Source of the DNA: UBA931 sp036825435 | Lineage (GTDB): Bacteria > Pseudomonadota > Gammaproteobacteria > Burkholderiales > Casimicrobiaceae | Assembly: GCA_036825435.1 (NCBI GenBank) | Contig: DAISYG010000016.1 | Coordinates: 1 to 31,872 of the forward strand | Direction of reading: 5' to 3' | DNA length: 31,872 nucleotides | In this document: positions 1 to 7,568 of the stretch, piece after piece | Numbering within the stretch: the stretch's first letter is position 1 | Layout of the letters: each line of letters opens with the position of its first letter | Program-made: the position numbers and the translations under genes | Notes under the pieces: generated by a model | What the model was told of the DNA's origin: nothing | The model's database searches: none | Seen by the model: only the letters and a program-made list of their open reading frames with translations

Positions 1-26
1 TAGGGGCGAAAAATTTTTCGCCCCTA
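1..26. repeat. Perfect palindrome, copy 1
   Basis: A perfect inverted repeat whose arms read TAGGGGCGAAAAA and its reverse complement, with no loop. It opens a block of about 52 bases (1-52) that recurs almost unchanged at 181-232. It could fold as a hairpin in RNA or a cruciform in DNA. It lies downstream of the 3' end of recX, so a role in transcript termination is possible but not shown. Confidence 0.85.
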
Positions 27-101
27 CGGTGTCTCATTGTGTGTATGAAGCGCGGGATTTTTTCTGATCCTTGAAACCTGACATCTGATACCTGAAAGCC
101 G

Positions 102-125
102 CGTCGCTGCGCTCCTCGCAATGAC
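102..125 (-). repeat. Dispersed repeat of the GTCATTGCGAGGAGC type
   Basis: The reverse complement reads tgtcattgcgaggagcgcag and continues gcgacg. The same family occurs at 11730-12654 (six arms) and at 18058-18093. The flank ccgtttcttggatattttgg and the following gaaaggaacgttttgcgctt also match the tandem array near 12.6 kb, so a larger repeat fragment of about 80 bases is present here. This kind of short GC-rich interspersed sequence is common in bacterial intergenic DNA. Confidence 0.75.
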
Positions 126-180
126 AGCCGTTTCTTGGATATTTTGGTGGGAAAGGAACGTTTTGCGCTTCGACGATATG

Positions 181-206
181 TAGGGGCGAAAAATTTTTCG
201 CCCCTA
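181..206. repeat. Perfect palindrome, copy 2
   Basis: Second copy of the palindrome at 1-26, here extended by one base pair on each side (180-207). The following sequence up to about 232 also matches copy 1. The direct repeat of the whole block, about 180 bases apart, suggests a local duplication. Confidence 0.85.
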
Positions 207-243
207 CGGTGTCTCATTGTGTGTATGAAGCGTGGAGTTTTTC

Positions 244-313
244 TGATCCCTGGCTCCTGATCCCTGGCTCCTGATCCCTGGCTCCTGATCCCTGGCTCCT
301 GATCCCTGGCTCC
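244..313. repeat. Five tandem copies of a 14-base unit
   Basis: TGATCCCTGGCTCC is repeated five times without interruption (244-257, 258-271, 272-285, 286-299, 300-313). Each unit is two related heptamers (TGATCCC, TGGCTCC). The array decays rightwards into variants such as TGAAACC, TGACTCC and TGATTTC up to about position 370, running into the 3' end of recX. Related heptamers occur at 17835-17908 and around 18150-18260. Confidence 0.9.
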
Positions 314-342
314 TGAAACCTGACTCCTGACTCCTGAAACCG

Positions 343-801
343 TCACCTGTCATCTGATTTCTGATTTCTGAACATTTTCAAAACCGCTGCCGCCGAATAA
401 CCTCGGCTCATCAGAAAGCGAATTTGTTTGTTTTTCTCTTTGCCGTCGTCGGGCAGTTTCCCGAAGCGTTGCTGCCACAACGCCAGCACTTCATCTTCTT
501 CGCTGGTTTCATCAAGCGTCGTTAACGCCGCTTCGGCGGTTTCCGCGTCGATGCCCTGCTCTTTGAGTTGCATGGCGATGGATCGTTTGCTGTATTTTCC
601 CTGCCGCCGCCGCACCAGTGCTTCGGCAAAGCGTTCGTCGGAGAGCAACCCGAGTTGTGTCAATTCATCCAATGCGGCATCAACTTCGTCCCGCGCTGCG
701 CCGTCTCGTATCAAGCGTTGCGCCAGTTCGGCGCGACCATATTCGCGCCGCGATAAGCAGCGAATGGCTTGTTGTTTGACGGTGGGTTTTTCTTTTTTCA
801 T
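343..801 (-). CDS. recX: Regulatory protein RecX
   Basis: A 152-residue protein matching RecX, the small all-helical protein that binds RecA filaments and modulates their recombinase and coprotease activity. Visible family features are the N-terminal CLSRREYGRAEL segment, the LSDERFAEALVRRRQGKYS block in the middle and the IRFLMSRGYS motif near the C terminus. The ATG at 801 is preferred to a TTG six bases upstream. The last residues (NQKSDDR) and the stop are encoded by sequence that looks like the heptamer repeats next door, so the native C terminus may have been replaced. RecA is not in the window. The gene is divergent from nikR, with a gap of 55 bases. Confidence 0.9.
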   Translation of the reverse strand: MKKEKPTVKQQAIRCLSRREYGRAELAQRLIRDGAARDEVDAALDELTQLGLLSDERFAEALVRRRQGKYSKRSIAMQLKEQGIDAETAEAALTTLDETSEEDEVLALWQQRFGKLPDDGKEKNKQIRFLMSRGYSAAAVLKMFRNQKSDDR

Positions 802-810
802 GTTCAATGG

Positions 811-837
811 GGATGATAATATAGTCTTTTCTCATTC
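811..837. promoter_or_regulatory. Possible NikR-type dyad upstream of nikR
   Basis: The recX-nikR gap contains GGATGA, 15 bases, then TCATTC. The E. coli NikR operator is GTATGA-N16-TCATAC, so the half-sites are similar but imperfect and the spacing is one base short. It lies 20 bases before the nikR start and could serve autoregulation. This is a weak match. Confidence 0.25.
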
Positions 838-856
838 GCCATCGAGTTTTCACGTC

Positions 857-1270
857 ATGAAAAATCCTGATCAACTGACCCGTTTCGGCGTCGCCATGCC
901 CGAATCATTGCTGGCGCAGTTCGACGCTTGGAGCGCGCGCTCCGGTTTGCCGAATCGTTCGGAAGCACTGCGCCACTTGGTACGCGATTATATTTCGCGA
1001 CGGCATTGGGAAGAAGGCCATGGCTTTGTGCACGGCACGATCACGTTGATTTACGATCATCATGCGCACGATCTTTCCGGCGCGCTGACTGCGCTGCAAC
1101 ATGATTTCGGCGACATCATCGTGTGTACGACGCATGTGCACGTTACCCACGAAACGTGTCTTGAGTGCATCGTGTTGCGCGGCAAGGTGCAGCGATTGAA
1201 AAAGTTTGAAGAGGCATTGGCGAATATTCGCGGTTTGCGGAATGTGGGTACGGTGATTTCTGCTGCTTAG
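857..1270 (+). CDS. nikR: Nickel-responsive regulator NikR
   Basis: A 137-residue member of the NikR family: an N-terminal ribbon-helix-helix DNA-binding domain (about residues 1-50, including PNRSEALRHLVRDYI) followed by an ACT-like metal-sensing domain. All four square-planar nickel ligands of E. coli NikR (His76, His87, His89, Cys95) have counterparts at a constant offset of six: His82, His93, His95 and Cys101, in HVHVTHETCLE. The ATG at 857 gives the standard family length, whereas the open frame extends far upstream inside recX antisense. No nickel transporter, hydrogenase or urease gene is in the window, so its targets must lie elsewhere. A hairpin terminator follows directly. Confidence 0.92.
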   Translation: MKNPDQLTRFGVAMPESLLAQFDAWSARSGLPNRSEALRHLVRDYISRRHWEEGHGFVHGTITLIYDHHAHDLSGALTALQHDFGDIIVCTTHVHVTHETCLECIVLRGKVQRLKKFEEALANIRGLRNVGTVISAA

Positions 1271-1283
1271 GGCTTCAGCGCAG

Positions 1284-1319
1284 CCATTGCTTGTGCGGGG
1301 TAATCAAGCAATGGTTTTT
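1284..1319 (+). terminator. Rho-independent terminator after nikR
   Basis: A perfect 10-base stem (CCATTGCTTG / CAAGCAATGG) with an 11-base loop is followed by TTTTTC on the plus strand. It begins 13 bases after the nikR stop and its T-run touches the stop of the convergent acidic-protein gene. The T-run exists only on the plus strand, so it serves nikR best. Confidence 0.85.
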
Positions 1320-3013
1320 CAAGAATCGTAGCGACTAATATACGAATCACCTTCTTCGACAATATCCGTCAACACTGGATAATCATCGTCGTCGGTCCAC
1401 TCGCCACCCGCCGAAGCTGTTTCCGACGAAACGAATGACCCTGCGGAAGAGAGCTTCATCGCCGCATCCTGACGCCGTCGTTCGCGGATGGCTCTTTCGA
1501 TCATTTCGGCAACGTCGGGTTCTCTGGGCTCGGGCTTCGGTTCTGCCTTGGTCTTGGCGGCATTGCGCGCCTCCATGAACGCTTGGATTTTCTTTTCGTT
1601 TTCCAATACTTCCATCAGAACTGCGGCGGCAGAAAAACGCAGCGGCGGTGTTTCTTCCTGCACAGTCGCGACGGGCTGTGGTAGTGTTTCTTCGAGCTCG
1701 GATTGCAGTGGCACCTCAGGCGACGCTGACAATATTGGTTTTTCTTCCAGCGCGGTCACATCTTCGGCCACAACTGCGATGACAGATTGCGATGTTTCTT
1801 CGATATGCGAATCAGGCAGTTCTACAGACGAAGGCAGCGCAAATTCCGGCTCAGGTTCATCGTTGCTTTCTTCGATATTCTTTTCAATACTTTCTTCATG
1901 TCCACTATCGTGCCCCTCGCCTTCATCGTCGAGCGATTCGGCCAGCGTCGAAGCTTCCTGAATCTGATCTTGTTCCATCAACGCCGAAGAATCATCGCTG
2001 ATTTCCGCCACTTCCATGTCTTCCATCTCTTCTTCGTCGAAGATGAACTCAGGCGGCTCGGTCAACACGTCGTCTTCGATACTGCTGTCGCTGTCGATAG
2101 GCATGAACGCGAACAATCGATCACGCACACTTTTCAGTTCGTCATCCGTGCTTTCGGTATCTGCCCCGATGAATCGGGGTTCATCATTTTCGATGTTTTC
2201 GGCAATTTCGGCAACGCTCGGCACCGACGGTTCATCTTCCGACGTCAAATAATCTTCTTCGACGGCATCGTCTTCCACATCACCATTTGCGCTTTCGAGT
2301 GCGATAAATTCAGGTTCATCGTCTGCAACGGCTTCAGCAGCTTCAACAACTTCCGCAGTTTCCGACGCAAATGGTTTATCTTCTGGCGTTAGATAAAAAT
2401 TTTCTTCGATGGCGACTTCTTCCACGGGCAAATCATGAAGTACATTTTCTTCACCATCGTCACTCATGTTTTCGGGCGCGGTGTATTCAACTTCGACGCT
2501 GCCGACGATTTCCACCATGTCCTGCGCCGAGAGTTCGTCTTTCAGCACCGGAAAAAATTCTTCCGCCGCATCGTCAACGAACGCATCTTTCGACACACTG
2601 TTGGTTCCGACTCCTTCCACCTTGGACGCAACATATTCAGTTTCGGCTATCGTCGTTTCTTCCAGCAACGGCGACTCCGTTTCGCTTTCTTCTTTGCTTT
2701 CTATTTCAGACGCAGCGTCTTCAGCGGCGACAGTTTCCATAACGGCAGCTGTTTCCTGCGATGGTTCGGCTTCGCTTGTTTCTTCCATTCCAAACTCAGC
2801 GTATTCCGTTTTGGCTGTTTCGACCGTCGTCTCTTCCCGTAGCGCTAACTCATCCGGCGGCAATGACTCTTTCGTGACGGCGTCCTCGATATTCGCAGGT
2901 AAATGCGCCGTTTCCTTGAGCGCAAATGCCGACGATGAACGCCGGTTACGCTGCATGATCGCGTCAACGGAATTCAATAAATCCTGAACAGTCTGATGAG
3001 AGTCCGCGGACAT
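1319..3013 (-). CDS. Very acidic low-complexity protein, DUF2486-like C terminus
   Basis: A 564-residue protein dominated by Glu, Asp, Ser and Ala, with no visible signal peptide or membrane segment. A short N-terminal helix (VQDLLNSVDAIMQRNRR) and a more basic C-terminal part (VLMEVLENEKKIQAFMEARN, then AEMIERAIRERRRQDAAMKL) frame the acidic middle. Near the C terminus DDDYPVLTDIVEEGD resembles the 'PVLTEVV' motif of betaproteobacterial DUF2486-type proteins, which also sit after pepA-holC. An internal repeat is visible: blocks starting YLTPEDKP and YLTSEDEP each run to DEPEFI or DEPRFI. The ATG at 3013 follows the holC stop by seven bases and is preferred to an in-frame start 33 bases upstream inside holC. 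Function is unknown. Disordered length expansion is the notable feature. Confidence 0.75.
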   Translation of the reverse strand: MSADSHQTVQDLLNSVDAIMQRNRRSSSAFALKETAHLPANIEDAVTKESLPPDELALREETTVETAKTEYAEFGMEETSEAEPSQETAAVMETVAAEDAASEIESKEESETESPLLEETTIAETEYVASKVEGVGTNSVSKDAFVDDAAEEFFPVLKDELSAQDMVEIVGSVEVEYTAPENMSDDGEENVLHDLPVEEVAIEENFYLTPEDKPFASETAEVVEAAEAVADDEPEFIALESANGDVEDDAVEEDYLTSEDEPSVPSVAEIAENIENDEPRFIGADTESTDDELKSVRDRLFAFMPIDSDSSIEDDVLTEPPEFIFDEEEMEDMEVAEISDDSSALMEQDQIQEASTLAESLDDEGEGHDSGHEESIEKNIEESNDEPEPEFALPSSVELPDSHIEETSQSVIAVVAEDVTALEEKPILSASPEVPLQSELEETLPQPVATVQEETPPLRFSAAAVLMEVLENEKKIQAFMEARNAAKTKAEPKPEPREPDVAEMIERAIRERRRQDAAMKLSSAGSFVSSETASAGGEWTDDDDYPVLTDIVEEGDSYISRYDS

Positions 3014-3020
3014 GGTTCGC

Positions 3021-3443
3021 TCACCGTCCTGATAAATTGTGCGCACGCAGCATGTAGCCGCGTTCTTGATAAAAACGGTAGCGCTTGCGGCCTTCCATCA
3101 CCGCCGTGTGATCGGTGCTGACGATTTCCACGAGACGCTCAAAGCGACTGAAAAATTCCGGCACCTGATGTTGCAAGTTGATCAGCACGTCGGCACTGCC
3201 GTCATGCGTCAGGCTGTGGTCAATCAGAATCGGCGTTTCGTCCGCCAATGGGTGATTCAAACGACAATGCGGCAGAAAGTCGGTCGCCGGTTCGACCCAC
3301 AGTCGTTTGTCGATCTGTTCGGTCATGGTTTCGCTTTCCGTCAGCACCCTGATTTTTCCGTGCTGCGGATATGCCTTGCGCACCAGTTGCACGGCGACGC
3401 GCATGGGGTCCGAAACGTGGGTGTAAAAATCAACGATGGTCAT
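3021..3443 (-). CDS. holC: DNA polymerase III subunit chi
   Basis: A 140-residue HolC homologue. Chi binds single-strand-binding protein and links it, through psi, to the clamp loader of the replicative polymerase. The family pattern is clear: N-terminal DFYTHVSDP, the WVEPATDFLPHCR segment, and the central TPILIDHS block. Length is normal for the family. It lies 103 bases after pepA on the same strand and is followed seven bases after its stop by the acidic protein, the usual betaproteobacterial arrangement pepA-holC-X. The psi partner (holD) is not in the window. Confidence 0.93.
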   Translation of the reverse strand: MTIVDFYTHVSDPMRVAVQLVRKAYPQHGKIRVLTESETMTEQIDKRLWVEPATDFLPHCRLNHPLADETPILIDHSLTHDGSADVLINLQHQVPEFFSRFERLVEIVSTDHTAVMEGRKRYRFYQERGYMLRAHNLSGR

Positions 3444-3546
3444 AATAATGGTTTTAACCGCACCTCGTGCTCGAAAACTGCCGAAAAGCGTTGCGAATGA
3501 ATTCTGAGGGAAATCTCAACGCGGATTCATTTTCGCGCCGTCTTTT

Positions 3547-5046
3547 TCAGTCATTATACCGCTCTCGTGAAATGAGCCACGCAACCAGCAACGGCACAGG
3601 CCGCCCCGTCGCACCTTTTTCCTTGCCTTCCTTGTACGCGACCCCAGCAATGTCGAGGTGCGCCCAATCGTATTTTTTCGCAAAACGCGATAAAAAGCAG
3701 GCCGCGGTGATGCTGCCCGCAGGACGTCCGGCGACGTTGGCGACGTCCGCAAAATTGCTTTTCAGCCCTCCGTGGTAGTCGCTCCACATCGGCATCGGCC
3801 AAGCGCGGTCGAAGGCATCGTCGCCCGCGTTTACCAGTGCGCGCACCAGCGTCTCGTTGTTGCCGAATACGCCGCATGCGACGTTGCCGAGCGCAATCAC
3901 CATCGCGCCGGTCAGAGTCGCCACGTCCACCACCGCGCCCGGATCGAAGCGTTCCGCATACGTCAACGCGTCAGCGAGAATGAGCCGTCCTTCGGCGTCG
4001 GTATTGAGGATTTCGATGGTTTGTCCGGACATACTGGTGACGATGTCGCCCGGTCGGGTCGCCGTTCCCGACGGCAAATTTTCGCACGTCGGCACCAACC
4101 CGATGATGTGCAGATCAGGATCAATGTCGGCGATCGCACGGAATGTGCCAAACACGCTCGCCGCGCCGCACATGTCGAATTTCATCTGATCCATATCCGC
4201 CGGCGGCTTCAGCGAAATTCCACCGGAGTCGAAGGTAATACCCTTGCCCACCAGCACCAGCGGTTTGTTTTTCGTGCGTCCCTTGCCATATTCGAGTTTG
4301 ATGAAACGCGGCGGCGTCGCACTGCCTTTCGTCACTGCCAGAAGAGCATTCATCCCTTCCCGTTTGATTTCTTCGAGACCGAGCACGTCCGCGCTGATGT
4401 CGCGGTATTGATGTGCTAACCGCTTCGCCTGATCCGCCAGATATTCAGGCGTACAAATGTTGGCGGGCAGATTGCCCAAGTTTCGCGCCAGCGTGACGCC
4501 CTCGGCAATCGCGCGACCGCGCGCCATCATCACTTCGGCAACCGAAAGATCGGGACGCATCGGCACGGTGAATGTCAGCTTGCGCAGCGGACGACGCACA
4601 TCGCTGTTTTCGGTTTTGAGATCCGAAAAATTGTAAACCGCTTCGTTGGCGGCGATCACCGCGTGCTCAATTTGCCAACCGATTTCGCGCTTGCGCACCT
4701 TTTCTTCGGTCAGATAAATCACCGCCTCATAGGCGCCGGTTTCATTGAGAAATTTCACGGCGGCGCGAATCGCCGCATAAAATTCGCCGTCTCTGAAGTC
4801 GCGCTCTTTGCCCAGTCCCACCAATAGCACACGATCACATGCCGTATTGGGCACGTTGTAGAGCATCAGCGTCGTGCCCAGTCGCCCTTCCATATCGCCG
4901 CGTCGCACAATTTCGCTGATGTACCCCTTGGCGGCGCGGTCGATGCGTTCTGCCGATAACGTCAGCTTGCGATTGTCGAAAACACCGGCAACAACACACG
5001 CCGTGCGCTGTTTCTCGGGGTTGCCTGTTTTTATGGTAAATTCCAT
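3547..5046 (-). CDS. pepA: Leucyl aminopeptidase (M17)
   Basis: A 499-residue cytosolic metallo-aminopeptidase of family M17, which removes N-terminal residues, preferably leucine, from peptides. In some bacteria PepA also binds DNA. The N-terminal non-catalytic domain covers roughly residues 1-165. The catalytic domain shows VGKGITFDSGGISLKPP, which supplies the metal-binding Lys and Asp, and the signature NTDAEGRL at about residues 346-353, which supplies metal-binding Asp and Glu and the catalytic Arg. The start is supported by GAGGA a few bases upstream of ATG. It is first of three co-directional genes and divergent from lptF. Confidence 0.97.
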   Translation of the reverse strand: MEFTIKTGNPEKQRTACVVAGVFDNRKLTLSAERIDRAAKGYISEIVRRGDMEGRLGTTLMLYNVPNTACDRVLLVGLGKERDFRDGEFYAAIRAAVKFLNETGAYEAVIYLTEEKVRKREIGWQIEHAVIAANEAVYNFSDLKTENSDVRRPLRKLTFTVPMRPDLSVAEVMMARGRAIAEGVTLARNLGNLPANICTPEYLADQAKRLAHQYRDISADVLGLEEIKREGMNALLAVTKGSATPPRFIKLEYGKGRTKNKPLVLVGKGITFDSGGISLKPPADMDQMKFDMCGAASVFGTFRAIADIDPDLHIIGLVPTCENLPSGTATRPGDIVTSMSGQTIEILNTDAEGRLILADALTYAERFDPGAVVDVATLTGAMVIALGNVACGVFGNNETLVRALVNAGDDAFDRAWPMPMWSDYHGGLKSNFADVANVAGRPAGSITAACFLSRFAKKYDWAHLDIAGVAYKEGKEKGATGRPVPLLVAWLISRERYND

Positions 5047-5093
5047 CTTGTCCTCGTTCTCGTGAAATTAAAAGAGAATCACGCTTTGACCGC

Positions 5094-5123
5094 ATTATCG
5101 TAAAAATATCGCCTAAAAGTCAA
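5094..5123 (-). promoter_or_regulatory. Probable sigma-70 promoter of pepA
   Basis: On the minus strand TTGACT (-35, 5118-5123) is followed after 18 bases by GATAAT (-10, 5094-5099), about 47 bases before the pepA start. Both hexamers are close to consensus and the element sits in the pepA-lptF divergent gap. Confidence 0.5.
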
Positions 5124-5154
5124 AAACTATTCATCAGGAATACTTTCTTTCAGC

Positions 5155-6264
5155 ATGATCTTCAAGCACAGCCTGATCCGTGAACTGACCATGACCTCGG
5201 CAGGCTTGTTCATCGTCGCCGTCGCCATTCTGTTCACCAATCTGATTTTGCGGCTTTTGGGGCGCGCCGCCGGCGGACGGCTGGATACAGAAGGCATTTT
5301 ACCGATGCTGGGCTTTTATGCGTTGCAATATTTGCATATTTTGCTCGTCATCACGCTGTTTTTGTCGGTTTTGATGACGCTCACCCGCGCCTACCGCGAC
5401 AGCGAAATGATCGTGTGGTTTTCATCGGGACGTTCGCTGACTGCGTGGATTCGTCCGATTCTCACCTACGCCGCTTCTTTTCTTTTCGTCATCTTCCTTT
5501 TGTCATTTTTTCTGACGCCGTGGGCACAGCAACAGCGCCAGCAATATCAGCAACAACTGGAAAATCGCGACGAAATCTCGATGTTGGCGCCCGGACTGTT
5601 CCGCGAGTTTCAGCGCGCCGGGTTAGTTGTGTATATCGAAAGCATCAATTCGTTCACGGGCGTCATCAAGAACGTTTTTTTGCAATCCATCGACAAAACC
5701 CGCAGCGAAACCCTTTCTGCGCGTTCCGCATTCATAGAGGTGCGCGACAACGGCGAACGTTTTCTGGTGATGGAAAACGGCAATCGTTATGTCGGCACAC
5801 CCGGCTCCGCTGATTATCAGATCATCGAATTTGCCCAGCTTGGGCGGCGCATCGAGCCTGCCGAACAAACTCTGATCGAACCGGGCGTGCGCGCCACACC
5901 TTCGCTGACGCTGTTGAAAGCGCCCGGTTCCGCCGAAAAAGGCGAACTGTTCTGGCGCATTTCGGTGCCGCTGATGGGACTCATGCTGACCATTCTCGCG
6001 ATTCCGCTCGGCTATGTGAATAATCGCATGGGGCGTTCATTCAACTTCATTGCTGCGGTGTTGATCTATCTGATCTATTCGAACAGCCTCAACATTCTGC
6101 AAGGGCTGGTTGCGCACGACAAATTGTCGTTCTGGCTCGCGCTGCTCATCCCGCATGGCACGGCATTGCTGTTGGCAATCCTGCTGCTGCGCCACCGTAT
6201 TTATCCTTACGCATTCCGACGGCGCGCATCCGCGTCTTCCAACCACGGCGCGCCCGCTTCATGA
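5155..6264 (+). CDS. lptF: LPS export permease LptF
   Basis: A 369-residue inner-membrane protein of the YjgP/YjgQ family. With LptG it forms the transmembrane part of LptB2FG, the ABC transporter that extracts lipopolysaccharide from the inner membrane. Hydrophobic segments lie near residues 15-35, 55-80, 100-125 and, after a periplasmic beta-jellyroll region (about 130-270), near 275-345. The N-terminal FKHSLIRELTMTSAGLF is typical of LptF. The stop overlaps the lptG start as ATGA, indicating translational coupling. The ATPase gene lptB is not in the window. Confidence 0.95.
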   Translation: MIFKHSLIRELTMTSAGLFIVAVAILFTNLILRLLGRAAGGRLDTEGILPMLGFYALQYLHILLVITLFLSVLMTLTRAYRDSEMIVWFSSGRSLTAWIRPILTYAASFLFVIFLLSFFLTPWAQQQRQQYQQQLENRDEISMLAPGLFREFQRAGLVVYIESINSFTGVIKNVFLQSIDKTRSETLSARSAFIEVRDNGERFLVMENGNRYVGTPGSADYQIIEFAQLGRRIEPAEQTLIEPGVRATPSLTLLKAPGSAEKGELFWRISVPLMGLMLTILAIPLGYVNNRMGRSFNFIAAVLIYLIYSNSLNILQGLVAHDKLSFWLALLIPHGTALLLAILLLRHRIYPYAFRRRASASSNHGAPAS

Positions 6265-7343
6265 ATACGCTGCAACGTTATCTGTGGCGCGAAATTTCGT
6301 TGGCGACACTGTTTCTGGTGTTCGCGCTGGTGCTGGTATTCGCCTTTTTCGATGTCATCAACGAGCTCGGCGATCTCGGCAAAGGACGCACGTTGTCGTC
6401 GATTTTCCTCTATGTTCTCTTCACAATTCCATCACGTTTTTATGAATTGGCGCCCGTTGCCGCGCTGATCGGCACGCTGTATGTGCTCGCGCAGATGGTG
6501 ACCAACTCGGAATTCACCGTGATGCGCGTGTCGGGCATGTCGCTGGCGCAGGTCAGCCGCGCCATCATTCAGGTCGGCATTCCGATCGCGCTGGTCACTT
6601 TTTTGGCGGGCGAACTTCTGGCACCGCCCGCCGAACGCATCGCCAACGATCTGCGCAACGTCAACCGCTCCGGCTCGGGCGAAATGATCGCGCAGCAGTT
6701 TTCGTCCGGCTTTTGGTTCAAGGAAAACACCACCTACACCAACATCCGCGCCGCCACGGCGTCACACATTTTGTTGAACGTTTTCCTTTATGAATTCGAC
6801 GACAACATGAACCTGCTACGCATCCGCAACGCCGAGCGCGCTGTGTTCAATGATCAGCAGTTGATGTGGCGAATGGACAATGTTCAAGTCACTGAATTTG
6901 CTGCCGACGACATCCGTGTGTATGAAGAGTCTGAATATCAATGGCAGACGATTCTGCGCCCGTCCATTCTGACGGTGTATCAAATTCCGCCGGAGCAACT
7001 TGAAATCAAAACGTTGTATGAAAACATCAGTATTCTGCATAAGAGTTCTCAAGATACGTCGCGCTTCGAAATCGCGCTCTGGGTCAAGCTCGTTTACCCG
7101 ATCAATATTTTCGTGATGATGCTGCTGGCGCTGCCTTTCTCGCAATTTCGAACACGTCAAGGCGGTATCGGCATCCGTCTCTTCACCGGCGCCATGCTTG
7201 GGCTACTCTTCTTTTTGGTTGGACGTCTTTTTTCCTACATGGGCGTGCTCAATCACTGGCAACCGCTCATTTCCGCCTTTGCACCGACGGCGCTTTTCCT
7301 GCTGTTAACGTTCGGAGTCATGTATTACCAAGAGCGAAAATAG
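6261..7343 (+). CDS. lptG: LPS export permease LptG
   Basis: A 360-residue partner of LptF in the LptB2FG transporter. The N terminus MNTLQRYLWREI followed by a hydrophobic helix is characteristic of LptG. Further helices are predicted around residues 60-85 and 100-120 and in three C-terminal spans (about 275-360), flanking a soluble periplasmic domain. It starts inside the lptF stop codon (ATGA). No terminator is evident after it. The next 225 bases contain no convincing gene. Confidence 0.95.
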   Translation: MNTLQRYLWREISLATLFLVFALVLVFAFFDVINELGDLGKGRTLSSIFLYVLFTIPSRFYELAPVAALIGTLYVLAQMVTNSEFTVMRVSGMSLAQVSRAIIQVGIPIALVTFLAGELLAPPAERIANDLRNVNRSGSGEMIAQQFSSGFWFKENTTYTNIRAATASHILLNVFLYEFDDNMNLLRIRNAERAVFNDQQLMWRMDNVQVTEFAADDIRVYEESEYQWQTILRPSILTVYQIPPEQLEIKTLYENISILHKSSQDTSRFEIALWVKLVYPINIFVMMLLALPFSQFRTRQGGIGIRLFTGAMLGLLFFLVGRLFSYMGVLNHWQPLISAFAPTALFLLLTFGVMYYQERK

Positions 7344-7568
7344 CACTTTTCAAAACGACGTTGAAACTGCTCCGCCATCAATTCCATTCCGAGAAAACAG
7401 TTAAAGAAGCTTCCGTAAGCATTTGATGTGAAATGTTTTTTAACATCGCGCATCGAAAAAAATGGCTTTCTTTCATCGCAACGGCATGCCGAATATTTGC
7501 GCATCAACCCTTGGGCAAAACGCTTTTTTCTGAAACAATATAAGGGTTGAAAATTCTGATCAAGCCTC
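7344..7568. other. Intergenic stretch between lptG and the phosphate transporter
   Basis: A 225-base gap, more AT-rich than its surroundings, with no recognised repeat. An open frame on the minus strand spans it (7325-7654) but overlaps both flanking genes. Its middle part (residues similar to SMRDVKKHFTSNAYGSFFNC) looks somewhat protein-like, so a gene remnant cannot be excluded. Confidence 0.4.

Noticed and set aside
244..313. Short direct repeats as a possible CRISPR array
   Set aside because: The units are 14 bases and contiguous with no spacers, and no cas gene is present.
3493..3534. Hairpin between pepA and holC as a terminator
   Set aside because: The stem (GAATGAAT ... ATTCATTTTC) is interrupted and AT-rich with a large loop and no proper T-run in the direction of transcription. 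The genes are probably cotranscribed.
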